Shown here one piece after another: positions 1-9,154 of a stretch of DNA of 64,000 nt. Numbering within the stretch: position 1 is the first letter of the stretch; every line of letters starts with the position of its first letter. The stretch is taken from positions 3,615,617-3,679,616 of the forward strand of contig NZ_CP129104.1 of NCBI RefSeq assembly GCF_030406605.1. Direction: 5' to 3'. Source of the stretch: Curtobacterium sp. 458 (GTDB taxonomy: Bacteria > Actinomycetota > Actinomycetes > Actinomycetales > Microbacteriaceae). Below the pieces are notes generated by a model. The model was not told where the DNA came from. It saw only the letters and a program-made list of their open reading frames with translations, and did not search any database. Both the position numbers and the translations under genes were made by a program.

Positions 1-2
1 CC

Positions 3-95
3 CAGACCACCGCGGCGATCGCGGGCGACGCGTCGCCCGCGGGCCACGCACGCCGGGCCGCCGCGGTCCTGATCGACGCGGCCACACGCGCCTGA
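3..95 (+). CDS. C-terminal end of a truncated unknown protein
   Basis: The window opens inside a reading frame that stays open from the left edge to a TGA at 93-95. Only the last 30 residues are visible; they end in an alanine-rich amphipathic stretch (HARRAAAVLIDAATRA) typical of a terminal helix. No catalytic or binding motif is present, so the family cannot be named. A strong hairpin starts 16 nt after the stop, which fits the end of a transcription unit. The frame could be chance in such GC-rich DNA, but the stop followed directly by a terminator-like hairpin favours a real gene. Confidence 0.45.
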   Translation, partial: QTTAAIAGDASPAGHARRAAAVLIDAATRA

Positions 96-110
96 GACGC
101 GGGCCGACGA

Positions 111-154
111 CGGACTGGAGGCGCGGGTCGGGTCCGCCCCGCGCCTCCAGTCCG
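111..154. terminator. Hairpin terminator of the GCGCCTCC repeat family
   Basis: A 16-bp perfect inverted repeat (111-126 with 139-154, arms CGGACTGGAGGCGCGG) with a 12-nt loop. It follows the truncated upstream gene and precedes the dcp promoter. The arm sequence recurs at many other gene ends in the window. Confidence 0.7.
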
Positions 155-214
155 ACCCGGCGCAACGCCACGAGCGCCCGCCCGACCGCAGCCTGCAGTC
201 CGTAGGGTGGCGAC

Positions 215-2242
215 ATGGCAACCCCGTTCGACGAACCGAGCACCCTTCCCTACGCCCTCCCGCCGTTCACCGACGTCCGGCTCGAGCACTTCCGACCGGC
301 CTTCGACGCCGGCATGGCCGAGCAGCGCGCCGAGGTCGAGGCGATCGCCACCGACCCCGACGAGCCGACGTTCGAGAACACCCTCGTGGCCCTCGAACGG
401 TCAGGGCAGCGTCTCGCGCGCGTGAGCCACGTGTTCTTCACGCTGTCCTCGGCGGACTCGACGCCCGAGCTGCACGACCTCGAGGCCGAGGTCTCGCCGC
501 TCCTCGCCGCCCACCGTGACGCGATCACGCTCGACGGCCGCCTCTACGCCCGCATCGACGCGGTCCGTGGTGGGCTCGACGCGCGGGACGACCTCACGGA
601 CGAGGACCGTCGCCTCGTCGAGCGCACGCACACCGAGATGACCCTCGCCGGCGCGGGACTCGACGAAGCCGGCAAGGAGCGCCTCACCGCGATCAACCAG
701 GAGCTCTCGACGCTCACCACCACCTTCGAGCGGAACCTGCTCGAGGACACGAACGACCTCGCCGTGCACGTCACCGACGAGGACGAGCTCGCAGGGCTCG
801 ACGACGGCGCGAAGTCCGCGGCCGCCGGAGCCGCAGCGGACCGCGGGCTCGACGGCTGGCTCATCACGCTGCCGCTCTACACCGGGCACCCGTGGCTCGG
901 GTCGCTCGCCGACCGAGGGCTGCGCCAGCGGATCATGGAGGCGTCGCTCTCCCGCGGACGTCGCGGCAACGAGCACGACAACCGGGACGTCCTGCTGCGG
1001 ATCGTCCGGCTCCGTGCCGAGCGCGCGGAGCTGCTCGGCTTCCCGAACCACGCGGCGGTCGTCACTGCCGACGAGACCGCGGGGACGCCAGAGGCCGTCG
1101 ACGGGCTGCTCTCCTCGCTCGTCGGGGCCGCCGCCGCCAACGCGGACGACGAGCGGGCCGTGCGGTCCCAGGTCGTCGGGTTCGACGTCGAGGCGTGGGA
1201 CTGGGCGTACGCGACCGAGCTCCTCCGCGGCCAGCAGTTCGCCGCCGACAGCTCGGCCCTCCGCCCGTACTTCGAAGCCGACCGGGTGCTGCACGACGGC
1301 GTCTTCCACGCCGCGAACGCCCTCTACGGCTTGACGTTCACCGAGCGCCCGTACCTGCACGGCTACAACGACGAGGTCCGGGTCTTCGAGGTCCGTGACG
1401 AGTCCGGGGACGAGGTCGGGCTCTACCTGCTCGACCTCTACACGCGGGACGGCAAGCGCGGCGGCGCGTGGATGAACCCGGTCGTGGAGCAGTCCCACCT
1501 GCTCGGCACCCTGCCCGTCGTGGTGAACAACCTCAACGTCGCGAAGCCCGCCGCCGGCTCCCCCACCCTGCTCATCCAGGACGAGGTCGAGACGCTCTTC
1601 CACGAGTTCGGGCACGCGCTGCACGGGCTCATCGCTCGCACCACGTACCCGCGGTTCTCGGGCACGAACGTCGAGCGCGACTTCGTCGAGTTCCCGTCGC
1701 AGGTGAACGAGATGTGGGTGTCGTGGCCGTCGGTCCTCGCGAACTACGCGAAGCACCACGAGACCGGGGAGCCGCTGCCGCCCGAGCTCGTCCTGGGGCT
1801 CAGCGAGTCCGAGGGGTTCAACGAGGGGTTCTCGACGACGGAGTACCTCGCCGCCGCACTCCTCGACCAGGCGTGGCACCGACTCTCGGCTGCGTCGGCC
1901 GCTGCGGTCACCGACGTCGAGGCCTTCGAGCGTCAGGCGCTGCAGGACGCGGGCATCGCCGTCGAGGCCGTCCCGCCGCGCTACTCGTCGACGTACTTCG
2001 CGCACACGTTCTCGGGCGGGTACGACGCCGGCTACTACGGGTACATCTGGTCCGAGGTGCTCGACGCCGACACCGTGGAGTGGTTCCGCGACAACGGCGG
2101 GCTCTCACGCTCGGCCGGCGCGCGCTTCGCGGAGAAGCTGCTCGGCGTCGGCGGATCGAAGGACCCGCTCGAGGCGTACCGCGACTTCCGCGGGCGCGAT
2201 GCCGAGGTCGGGCCGCTGCTCCGTCGCCGCGGGCTCGAGTAG
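215..2242 (+). CDS. dcp: M3 family peptidyl-dipeptidase (Dcp-like)
   Basis: A 675-residue cytoplasmic zinc metallopeptidase of family M3, expected to remove dipeptides from the C-termini of oligopeptides as part of peptide turnover. The gluzincin signature HEFGHALHG lies at about residue 465; the glutamate about 25 residues further on, in FVEFPSQ, would be the third zinc ligand. The C-terminal FSGGYDAGYYGYIWSEV block is the conserved M3 substrate-binding region. Length matches bacterial Dcp (about 680 residues). There is no signal peptide. The ATG at 215 was chosen because a TAGGGT box (203-208) sits 6 nt upstream, the leaderless arrangement seen throughout this window. It converges on clpX across a 24-bp hairpin. 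Oligopeptidase A is the closest alternative; the fold and chemistry are the same. Confidence 0.93.
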   Translation: MATPFDEPSTLPYALPPFTDVRLEHFRPAFDAGMAEQRAEVEAIATDPDEPTFENTLVALERSGQRLARVSHVFFTLSSADSTPELHDLEAEVSPLLAAHRDAITLDGRLYARIDAVRGGLDARDDLTDEDRRLVERTHTEMTLAGAGLDEAGKERLTAINQELSTLTTTFERNLLEDTNDLAVHVTDEDELAGLDDGAKSAAAGAAADRGLDGWLITLPLYTGHPWLGSLADRGLRQRIMEASLSRGRRGNEHDNRDVLLRIVRLRAERAELLGFPNHAAVVTADETAGTPEAVDGLLSSLVGAAAANADDERAVRSQVVGFDVEAWDWAYATELLRGQQFAADSSALRPYFEADRVLHDGVFHAANALYGLTFTERPYLHGYNDEVRVFEVRDESGDEVGLYLLDLYTRDGKRGGAWMNPVVEQSHLLGTLPVVVNNLNVAKPAAGSPTLLIQDEVETLFHEFGHALHGLIARTTYPRFSGTNVERDFVEFPSQVNEMWVSWPSVLANYAKHHETGEPLPPELVLGLSESEGFNEGFSTTEYLAAALLDQAWHRLSAASAAAVTDVEAFERQALQDAGIAVEAVPPRYSSTYFAHTFSGGYDAGYYGYIWSEVLDADTVEWFRDNGGLSRSAGARFAEKLLGVGGSKDPLEAYRDFRGRDAEVGPLLRRRGLE

Positions 2243-2282
2243 CGCGCGGCGCTGCGGCGCGCCGCGTCGGCGCCAGCGGATC

Positions 2283-2343
2283 GAACCACGAAACCGACGT
2301 CGAACCCACCTGCGGGGGCGGTTCGACGTCGGTTTCGTGGTTC
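2283..2343. terminator. 24-bp perfect hairpin between convergent dcp and clpX
   Basis: Positions 2283-2306 and 2320-2343 are perfect reverse complements around a 13-nt loop. The arms (GAACCACGAAACCGACGTCG...) do not belong to the GCGCCTCC hairpin family used elsewhere. It lies 40 nt from both stop codons, so it can terminate transcription from either side. Confidence 0.75.
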
Positions 2344-2382
2344 TACGCGACGGGACGCGACGCGGCGCCCCCGGGCCGTGCG

Positions 2383-3663
<1,281 letters not shown>

Positions 3664-3827
3664 GTGCGTGCCCTCCCTCGGCCGTGCGACGACTCCGTCG
3701 GAACCGACGCCTGACGATCCTCCCGGTGCTGATCCACCGGCTGTGTCCGAGCCTAACCGCAACCGACGACAGCCACCGCGACGCCCGGCCGGTTTCGCGA
3801 TGCGCGTTCGCCCAGGGCGTTCGATCC

Positions 3828-3862
3828 TGCTACCGTGTCCGAGTCTTCTCTACAAGTTGTAG
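3828..3862 (+). promoter_or_regulatory. ycnI promoter with overlapping TACA/TGTA palindrome
   Basis: An extended -10-like TGCTACCGT (3828-3836) is followed by the palindrome CTACAA-G-TTGTAG (3850-3862) at the predicted transcription start, 19 nt before the ycnI ATG. The TACA...TGTA half-sites resemble operators of CopY/BlaI-type repressors, which would suit a copper-linked operon. The spacing differs by one base from the classic cop box (TACA-N2-TGTA), so the assignment is an inference. Confidence 0.5.
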
Positions 3863-3881
3863 AAGTCCGGGAAGGAACACC

Positions 3882-4601
3882 ATGCCCAAGCGCGTCGCCG
3901 TCCTCGGTGCGGCAACCCTCGGCGTCACCGCCGCGATCGTCCTCGGCACCGCCGCGGCCGCGAGCGCCCACGTCGAGGCCACCGCCACCTCCACCGCGGC
4001 GGACTCCTACACGACCGCGACGTTCTCGGTCCCGCACGGCTGCGACGGCTCCCCCACGACGAAGCTGACGTTCCACGTCCCGGAGAGCATCATCGAGGTG
4101 ACCCCGACCGTCAACCCGAACTGGACCATCACGAAGACCACCGAGCCGTACACCAGCCCCTCGGCCTCCGCGGACGATGAGTCCACCGAGGACGCCGGCC
4201 AGCGCGTCACCAGCGTCACCTACGCGGCGAAGACCCCGCTCCCCGCCGACGAGCGCGACACGTTCTCGCTGTCGTTCTCCCTGCCCGACGGCAAGGCCGG
4301 CGACCGCGTCGAGATCCCCGTCACGCAGACCTGCGAGAAGGGCTCCACCGAGTGGGACCAGCAGCAGCAGGACGGCAAGGCGGAGCCCGAGCACCCCGCC
4401 CCGTCGATCGTCCTGACCAAGGCCGTCGCCACCGAGGCCGACGGTGACCCGGTGGAGACCTCGACCGCCGCCTCCGAGACGTCGAGCACGGCCAGCGGAC
4501 CGGACCTCGTCGGGCGCTTCCTCGGCCTCGGCGGACTCGTGCTCGGCGCGGCCGCCCTGGTCGTCGCGGTCGCCTCGACCCGCCGACGGACCGGCAAGTG
4601 A
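3882..4601 (+). CDS. ycnI: YcnI-family (DUF1775) copper-binding membrane-anchored protein
   Basis: A secreted, membrane-anchored domain linked to copper handling at the cell surface. Residues 1-29 form a signal peptide ending in SA; cleavage exposes His30 in HVEATA, the N-terminal histidine that YcnI-family proteins use to bind Cu(II). The DUF1775 beta-sandwich covers about residues 30-175 (FSVPHGCDGSPTTKL, TFHVPE). A Pro/Thr-rich linker leads to one C-terminal membrane helix (about 208-232) and a positively charged tail. The ATG at 3882 has GGAAGGA upstream and fits the signal peptide; a longer frame reaching to 3657 is not plausible. copC starts inside its stop codon, so the two are co-translated. 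Its position between clpX and clpP2 is unusual. Confidence 0.9.
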   Translation: MPKRVAVLGAATLGVTAAIVLGTAAAASAHVEATATSTAADSYTTATFSVPHGCDGSPTTKLTFHVPESIIEVTPTVNPNWTITKTTEPYTSPSASADDESTEDAGQRVTSVTYAAKTPLPADERDTFSLSFSLPDGKAGDRVEIPVTQTCEKGSTEWDQQQQDGKAEPEHPAPSIVLTKAVATEADGDPVETSTAASETSSTASGPDLVGRFLGLGGLVLGAAALVVAVASTRRRTGK

Positions 4602-5278
4602 CGACTCGCCTCCAGCGACCGGCTGCGCGTGCACCGCACGGTCGGTTCCGTGCGGCCGGGAGGCTCGTGGCCGTGTCTGCCACGGCCCTCACGATCGCGG
4701 GCGGTGCGGTCCTCGGTCTCGCGGCTCCTGCCAGCGCCCACAACTACATGATCGCCTCGACGCCGAAGGTCGACGGGACGCTCACGTCCCTGCCGAAGGC
4801 GTTCGAGATCACGACGAACGACAAGCTCCTCGACATCGGCGGATCGAACGCCGGGTTCGCGTACCGGATCGTCGGTCCCGACGGGAAGTACTACGAGGAC
4901 GGCTGCCTCGACGTCGACGGGCCCTCGATGACCACGAAGGCCGCGCTCGGCTCCTCGGGCAAGTACACGGTCGAGTGGCAGATCGTCTCCGCAGACGGGC
5001 ACACCGTGTCGGACGAGTACACCTTCACCTGGAAGGCACCGTCTGGGTTCTCCCCGGCGTCGGGCGCGTCCGAGCCACCCACGTGTGCGACGGCGTCCGG
5101 CGGGTCCTCCGAGGCACCGACGAACGGCACCGCGTCGGGCTCGGGCGACTCGGCGACCACGGACGCGCTGTTCATCGGCGCGGGCGGGGTCGTCCTGGTC
5201 GGCGCGGTCGTCGCGGTGCTGCTGCTCCTCCGCCGACGCCCGGCAGCGCCGTCGCCCGACGAACCCGACGAGGACTGA
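4598..5278 (+). CDS. copC: CopC-domain copper resistance protein, membrane-anchored
   Basis: A 226-residue extracytoplasmic protein with a long basic N-terminus and signal peptide (cleavage after APASA, about residue 47) that leaves an N-terminal histidine, His48, as expected for CopC copper ligands. The CopC/YobA beta-barrel spans about 48-150, ending in the family motif VEWQIVSADGHTVSDEYTF. A Ser/Gly-rich linker precedes one C-terminal membrane helix (about 186-208) and an acidic tail. Its GTG start overlaps the ycnI TGA (GTGA), which indicates translational coupling. Together the pair looks like a surface copper-binding module. No copper pump or CopD permease is adjacent, so the route across the membrane is not visible here. 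Confidence 0.9.
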   Translation: MTTRLQRPAARAPHGRFRAAGRLVAVSATALTIAGGAVLGLAAPASAHNYMIASTPKVDGTLTSLPKAFEITTNDKLLDIGGSNAGFAYRIVGPDGKYYEDGCLDVDGPSMTTKAALGSSGKYTVEWQIVSADGHTVSDEYTFTWKAPSGFSPASGASEPPTCATASGGSSEAPTNGTASGSGDSATTDALFIGAGGVVLVGAVVAVLLLLRRRPAAPSPDEPDED

Positions 5279-5324
5279 CGCCGACGCGCCGGACCCGCAC
5301 CGTGCCTCCCGGCCGGCCCGCAAC

Positions 5325-5364
5325 GCACGAAGGCCCCGCACCGGACGGTGCGGGGCCTTCGTGC
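5325..5364. terminator. 18-bp bidirectional hairpin between copC and clpP2
   Basis: Perfect arms 5325-5342 and 5347-5364 (GCACGAAGGCCCCGCACC) around a GGAC loop, between convergent copC and clpP2. A single half-copy of the GCGCCTCC family lies just upstream at 5302-5316. Confidence 0.85.
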
Positions 5365-5371
5365 TGCAGCG

Positions 5372-6031
5372 CTACTTGACGAGCGCCGGCAGGTTCTTGC
5401 GGCTGGTCAGGACCTGGTCGATCAGGCCGTACTCCAACGCCTCTTCCGCGGACATGATCTTGTCGCGCTCGATGTCGTTGTTGACCTGCTCCGGCGTGCG
5501 GTTCGAGTGCTTCGACAGCGTCTCCTCGAGCCAGGTGCGCATGCGGAGGATCTCCGCCGCCTGGATCTCGATGTCGGACGCCTGCCCGCCACCCTGCTGG
5601 GTCGCCGGCTGGTGGATGAGCACGCGGGCGTTCGGGAGCGCCAGTCGTTTGCCGGGGGTCCCGGCAGCGAGGAGCACCGACGCCGCCGAGGCAGCCTGAC
5701 CGAGGCAGACCGTCTGGATCTGCGGACGGATGTACTGCATCGTGTCGTAGATCGCCGTCATCGCGGTGAACGAGCCACCGGGCGAGTTGATGTACATGAC
5801 GATGTCGCGGTCCGGGTCCATCGACTCGAGCACGAGCAACTGCGCCATGACGTCGTCGGCCGACGCGTCGTCGACCTGGACACCGAGGAACACGATCCGG
5901 TCCTCGAAGAGCTTCGCGTACGGGTCCTGCCGCTTGTAGCCGTAGGCCGTGCGCTCCTCGAAGCTCGGGAGGATGTAGCGGTCGGACGGAGCCGGGACGT
6001 TCTGCGCGCCACCGAGCATGGGGAGGTGCAT
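5372..6031 (-). CDS. clpP2: ATP-dependent Clp protease proteolytic subunit ClpP2
   Basis: A 219-residue serine protease subunit of the actinobacterial mixed ClpP1P2 tetradecamer, working with ClpX or ClpC. The catalytic triad is recognisable: Ser115 in GQAASAAS, His140 in VLIHQP, and an Asp near residue 190. The handle-region motif YINSPGG is intact. The N-terminus is longer than in ClpP1, as usual for ClpP2 ([20 protein letters not shown]). The ATG at 6031 was preferred over the internal Met5 because AAGGA lies 9 nt upstream. It sits 26 nt behind clpP1, so the two share a transcript. Confidence 0.97.
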   Translation of the reverse strand: MHLPMLGGAQNVPAPSDRYILPSFEERTAYGYKRQDPYAKLFEDRIVFLGVQVDDASADDVMAQLLVLESMDPDRDIVMYINSPGGSFTAMTAIYDTMQYIRPQIQTVCLGQAASAASVLLAAGTPGKRLALPNARVLIHQPATQQGGGQASDIEIQAAEILRMRTWLEETLSKHSNRTPEQVNNDIERDKIMSAEEALEYGLIDQVLTSRKNLPALVK

Positions 6032-6057
6032 TCTCGTTTCCTTTTCTTCGGTGGTGG

Positions 6058-6684
6058 TCAGTTGGACTCGGGCTCGGCAGCCGAGGTGGGGGTCTCACCG
6101 TCACCGACGGTGCCACCGCCGCCCACGACCTCGTTCGAGGACGCCCGGAGGTGGTCGACGAAGCCGTACTCGAGGGCCTCCTGCGCCGTGAACCAGTTGT
6201 CCCGGTCGTTGTCCTTGAGGATCTGCTCGATCGACTTGCCGGTCTGCTCCGCCGTGAGCTCGGCCATCCGCTGCTTCATGTCGAGGATGACCTTCGCCTG
6301 CGTCTGGATGTCGGCAGCGGTGCCGCCGAAGCCACCCGACGGCTGGTGCAGCAGCACGCGCGCGTTCGGGGTGATGTAGCGCTTGCCCGGGGTGCCCGAC
6401 GAGAGCAGGAACTGCCCCATCGAGGCCGCGAGGCCGATGCCCACCGTGACGATGTCGTTCGGCACGAACTGCATCGTGTCGTAGATCGCCATGCCGGCGG
6501 TGATCGAGCCACCGGGCGAGTTGATGTAGAGGTAGATGTCCTTCTCAGGGTCCTCGGCCGCGAGCATCAGCAGCTTCGCTGCGATCTCGTTCGAGTTGTC
6601 GTCGCGGACCTCGGAGCCGAGCCACACGATCCGGTCTCTCAGAAGGCGGTCAAAAACACTGGGGTTCAGTGTCGCTTCGGCCAT
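6058..6684 (-). CDS. clpP1: ATP-dependent Clp protease proteolytic subunit ClpP1
   Basis: The first ClpP paralogue, 208 residues, with catalytic Ser88 (GLAASMG), His113 (LLHQP) and an Asp near 160. The C-terminal tail is Gly/Thr/Glu-rich and probably disordered. An in-frame extension to 6876 runs back through the tig terminator hairpin and is rejected; the ATG at 6684 opens the conserved [15 protein letters not shown] sequence and has GGGAG about 9 nt upstream. clpP1 and clpP2 form a two-gene operon separated from tig by a strong palindromic hairpin, so tig and the protease genes are probably separate transcripts. Confidence 0.97.
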   Translation of the reverse strand: MAEATLNPSVFDRLLRDRIVWLGSEVRDDNSNEIAAKLLMLAAEDPEKDIYLYINSPGGSITAGMAIYDTMQFVPNDIVTVGIGLAASMGQFLLSSGTPGKRYITPNARVLLHQPSGGFGGTAADIQTQAKVILDMKQRMAELTAEQTGKSIEQILKDNDRDNWFTAQEALEYGFVDHLRASSNEVVGGGGTVGDGETPTSAAEPESN

Positions 6685-6786
6685 GGAAAAGCTCCCGTTC
6701 AGTTGTCGCTTGATGTCGAACTTATCGGGTGCAACGCACCACTTCGCGTCTGTTCGCTCTGGGCGGTTCCACCGCCCCGGAAACGG

Positions 6787-6824
6787 ACGGGAGGCGCGGT
6801 GCCAGCTGGCACCGCGCCTCCCGT
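6787..6824. terminator. 38-bp perfect palindrome after tig (GCGCCTCC family)
   Basis: ACGGGAGGCGCGGTGCC (6787-6803), a palindromic AGCT centre, then the exact complement (6808-6824). The whole 38 bp is one perfect palindrome 18 nt after the tig stop, so it should terminate tig before clpP1. Confidence 0.85.
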
Positions 6825-6841
6825 TCGGAGGGTGGGGACGC

Positions 6842-8149
6842 TTACTCAGCGTCCTCCGCCGGGGTCTGCGCGACACCAGCCGTGAAGGCGGAGAGGTCGA
6901 CGTCGCCGCCGTTGGAGTCCTTGACGGTCACCTTGGAGAGGACGGTCGCGACGGCCTTCGAGCGGGCCACCTCGCCGACCATGCCCGGGATCTGCCCGTT
7001 CTGGTCGATGACGCGGATGAACTCGGCCGGCTCCATGCCGTACTGCGCAGCGGCCTGGATGAGGTACTGCGTGAGCTCCTCCTGCGAGACCTGGATCTCT
7101 TCCTTCTCGGCGATCGCGTCGAGGAGGATCTGCGAGCGGAAGGCCTTCTCGCTGGACTCGGAGACCTCCTTGCGGTGCTCGTCGTCCTCGAGGCGGTTCT
7201 CCTGCTCGAGGTGACGGTGCACCTCGTCCTCGATGAGCTTCTCCGAGATCGGGATGTTGACGTCCTCGATGAGCTTCTCGACGAGCTTGTCGCGGGCGGC
7301 GGCGCCCTGACCGAAGGTCTTCGACTTCGCGATCTGCTCCTTGAGGTCCGCCTTGAGCTCGTCGATCGTGTCGAACTGGCTCGCGATCTGCGCGAACTCG
7401 TCGTCGGCCTCGGGGAGCTCGCGCTCCTTGACTGCGGTGACGGTCACGGCGATCTGGGCGGTCTCGCCCTCGCGGTCGCCACCGACGAGCGTCGACTCGA
7501 AGGTCGTCGACTCACCGGCGGTGAGGGACTCGAGCGCCTCGTCGATGCCCTCGAGCAGGTCGCCCGAGCCGAGCTCGTAGGAGACGCCGGTGGCCGAGTC
7601 GACCTCGTCGTCGCCGATCGTGGCGGTGAGGTCGATCTGCGCGAAGTCGCCCTTCGTCGCCGGACGGTCGACCGTGACGAGCGTGCCGAAGCGGGTGCGC
7701 AGGTTCTGCAGCTCCTCCTCGATCTCCTCGTCGGTGACGTCCACGGCGTCGACCGTGAGCTCGTAGTTCGAGTAGTCCGGGAGGTCGAACTCCGGACGGA
7801 CGTCGACCTCGAACGTGAGGACGAGGTCGCCCGTGAAGTCCTTCACGTTCGGGAGCTCGGCGACGTCGGCCTCGGCGCGGCCGAGGATGCGCAGCTCCTG
7901 CTCCTCCACCGCCTGGCGGTAGAAGTTGTCGATCGCGTCGCCGACGGCGTGGTTCAGGACCTCGCCACGGCCGACACGCTGGTCGACGATCGCCGGCGGG
8001 ACCTTGCCCTTGCGGAAGCCCGGGATGTTGATCTGCTCGGCGATGTGCTTGTACGCGTGGTCGATGCTCGGCTTGAGGTCTTCCGGCGTCACGTTCACGG
8101 TGAGCTTGACGCGGGTGTCGCTCAGCTTGTCGACGGTGCTGGTGGCCAA
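6842..8149 (-). CDS. tig: Trigger factor, ribosome-associated chaperone
   Basis: A 435-residue peptidyl-prolyl isomerase and chaperone at the ribosomal exit tunnel. The N-terminal ribosome-binding domain carries the signature GFRKGKVPP (residues 44-52, family consensus GFRxGKxP). The FKBP-like domain lies at about 155-240 (KGDFAQIDL ... [19 protein letters not shown]) and the helical C-terminal arms follow. Length is normal. The start codon is TTG at 8149, supported by AGGAG 8 nt upstream and by alignment of the [16 protein letters not shown] start; no ATG lies nearby. It is transcribed downstream of the tRNA-Pro gene on the same strand. Confidence 0.97.
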   Translation of the reverse strand: MATSTVDKLSDTRVKLTVNVTPEDLKPSIDHAYKHIAEQINIPGFRKGKVPPAIVDQRVGRGEVLNHAVGDAIDNFYRQAVEEQELRILGRAEADVAELPNVKDFTGDLVLTFEVDVRPEFDLPDYSNYELTVDAVDVTDEEIEEELQNLRTRFGTLVTVDRPATKGDFAQIDLTATIGDDEVDSATGVSYELGSGDLLEGIDEALESLTAGESTTFESTLVGGDREGETAQIAVTVTAVKERELPEADDEFAQIASQFDTIDELKADLKEQIAKSKTFGQGAAARDKLVEKLIEDVNIPISEKLIEDEVHRHLEQENRLEDDEHRKEVSESSEKAFRSQILLDAIAEKEEIQVSQEELTQYLIQAAAQYGMEPAEFIRVIDQNGQIPGMVGEVARSKAVATVLSKVTVKDSNGGDVDLSAFTAGVAQTPAEDAE

Positions 8150-8185
8150 GGGATGTACTCCTGTTGGTTGACGTTCTTGTGGACC

Positions 8186-8262
8186 TGGTCGGGGCGACAG
8201 GATTTGAACCTGCGACCTCCCGCTCCCAAAGCGGGCGCTCTACCAAGCTGAGCTACGCCCCG
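8186..8262 (-). tRNA. tRNA-Pro (anticodon TGG), CCA encoded
   Basis: On the minus strand a full cloverleaf can be drawn. The acceptor stem is CGGGGCG/CGCCCCG, with a D arm GCTCAGCTTGGTAGAGC, an anticodon stem CCCGC/GCGGG with loop TTTGGGA, and a T arm CAGGTTCAAATCCTG. The anticodon TGG reads proline. The discriminator A is followed by an encoded CCA (8188-8186). It lies 36 nt upstream of tig. Confidence 0.97.
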
Positions 8263-8400
8263 TTTGACTGGGCCAGGGGTGGCCGGACACGCCTGACGGC
8301 GCGGACGACCCCGATGAGTCTAGCGGTCCGTGGGTGCCCGGTTCCCGGCAGCTGTGGAGCGTCGTGGGTCCGGGGTGGTCGGCGAGCAACCGCGGAGGGA

Positions 8401-8676
8401 TCAGTCGTCCTCGGCGCGGCGTCGGAGCCCGCGTCGCCAGCGGATGCCGACGAGCACCTGCACGGCCGCCGCGGCGAGCACCAGGACGATGCCGAGGACG
8501 ACGCGCCAGACGTGCAGGAGCGCGTGGACGGGTTGGCCCTGGGGATCGCCGAACAGCGCCGGGCGGAGCGAGAACACGACCGCGGCGAGGACCACCAGGG
8601 TGTACGAGACGACCCGCGACCACCGGATCCGACGGGCATCACGGTCGCTCGGCGGGAGCGTCACGAGGGGTGGCAT
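8401..8676 (-). CDS. Small two-helix membrane protein of unknown function
   Basis: A 91-residue protein with a short basic N-terminus, two hydrophobic segments (about residues 22-42, VVSYTLVVLAAVVF, and about 53-75, VVLGIVLVLAAAAV) and a charged RRGLRRRAEDD tail. This is a small integral membrane protein with both ends predicted inside. I do not recognise a family. The ATG at 8676 was chosen because the longer frame to 8745 would run into the divergent tRNA-Gly gene. No clear ribosome site is visible, so the start is uncertain. It lies between two tRNA genes, with the tRNA-Pro gene downstream on the same strand. Confidence 0.6.
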   Translation of the reverse strand: MPPLVTLPPSDRDARRIRWSRVVSYTLVVLAAVVFSLRPALFGDPQGQPVHALLHVWRVVLGIVLVLAAAAVQVLVGIRWRRGLRRRAEDD

Positions 8677-8730
8677 GTCGGTCGCTGTTCGTCCGCTACG
8701 ATGATGGGGCTGCGACTCGTTCGCGGCCGC

Positions 8731-8804
8731 GGGGATGTAGCTCAATGGTAGAGCCCCAGTCTTCCAAACTGGCTACGCGGGTTCGATTCCCGTCATCCCC
8801 TCCA
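8731..8804 (+). tRNA. tRNA-Gly (anticodon TCC), CCA encoded
   Basis: The acceptor stem is GGGGATG/CATCCCC, with a D arm GCTCAATGGTAGAGC, an anticodon stem CCAGT/ACTGG with loop CTTCCAA, and a T arm CGGGTTCGATTCCCG. The anticodon TCC reads glycine; CCA is encoded (8802-8804). Its 3' end is repeated four more times immediately downstream. Confidence 0.97.
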
Positions 8805-8808
8805 CTTC

Positions 8809-9040
8809 CGCAACCGGCACTGCGCCGATGCTCGATCCCCGTCATCCCCTCCACTACGGAGCACCCCGTCTCGAACCGGCACTGCGCCGATGCTCGATTC
8901 CCGTCATCCCCTCCACCACGGAGCACCCCGTCTCGAACCGGCACTGCGCCGATGCTCGATTCCCGTCATCCCCTCCACTACGGAGCACCCCGTCTCGAAC
9001 CGGCACTGCGCCGATGCTCGACTCCCGTCGCCCCCTCCGA
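8809..9040 (+). repeat. 62-bp tandem repeat carrying copies of the tRNA-Gly 3' end
   Basis: Four units (8809-8870, 8871-8932, 8933-8994, 8995-about 9040, the last partial). Units 2 and 3 are nearly identical. Each carries about 24 nt matching the 3' end of the tRNA-Gly gene, from the T loop through the acceptor strand to CCA (for example CTCGATTCCCGTCATCCCC). The remaining 38 nt (ACGGAGCACCCCGTCTCGAA...CCGATG) do not match the tRNA. No 5' tRNA half is present, so these are not extra tRNA genes. Confidence 0.9.
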
Positions 9041-9045
9041 TCCGA

Positions 9046-9072
9046 GAGCGCCGGCACATCGTGCCGGCGCTC
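9046..9072 (+). terminator. Terminator after the tRNA-Gly array
   Basis: 12-bp perfect stem GAGCGCCGGCAC / GTGCCGGCGCTC around a 3-nt loop, placed between the repeat array and the next promoter. Confidence 0.7.
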
Positions 9073-9107
9073 GCTCGTTCGTCTCCGCGAGGTCGCAAGG
9101 GAACGTT

Positions 9108-9148
9108 CGCAAAGAAGTGTTTGCAAACAGTTCTTTGCGGTGTACGCT
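9108..9148 (+). promoter_or_regulatory. Promoter and 32-bp palindromic operator of the ArsR-like gene
   Basis: Positions 9108-9139 form a near-perfect palindrome: arms CGCAAAGAA/TTCTTTGCG, inner GTGTTTGCAAACAG, with one mismatched pair. The -35 TTGCAA (9121-9126) is its exact centre, and the -10 TACGCT (9143-9148) follows after 16 bp. The start codon GTG is 6 nt beyond, so the transcript is leaderless. A repressor dimer or tetramer on this site would block RNA polymerase directly. Confidence 0.75.
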
Positions 9149-9154
9149 CGCCCC

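Noticed and set aside
8809-9040. CRISPR-like repeat array or extra tRNA-Gly genes
   Set aside because: The units are contiguous 62-bp tandem copies without unique spacers and without cas genes. Only the tRNA 3' end is copied, so no further tRNA can fold.
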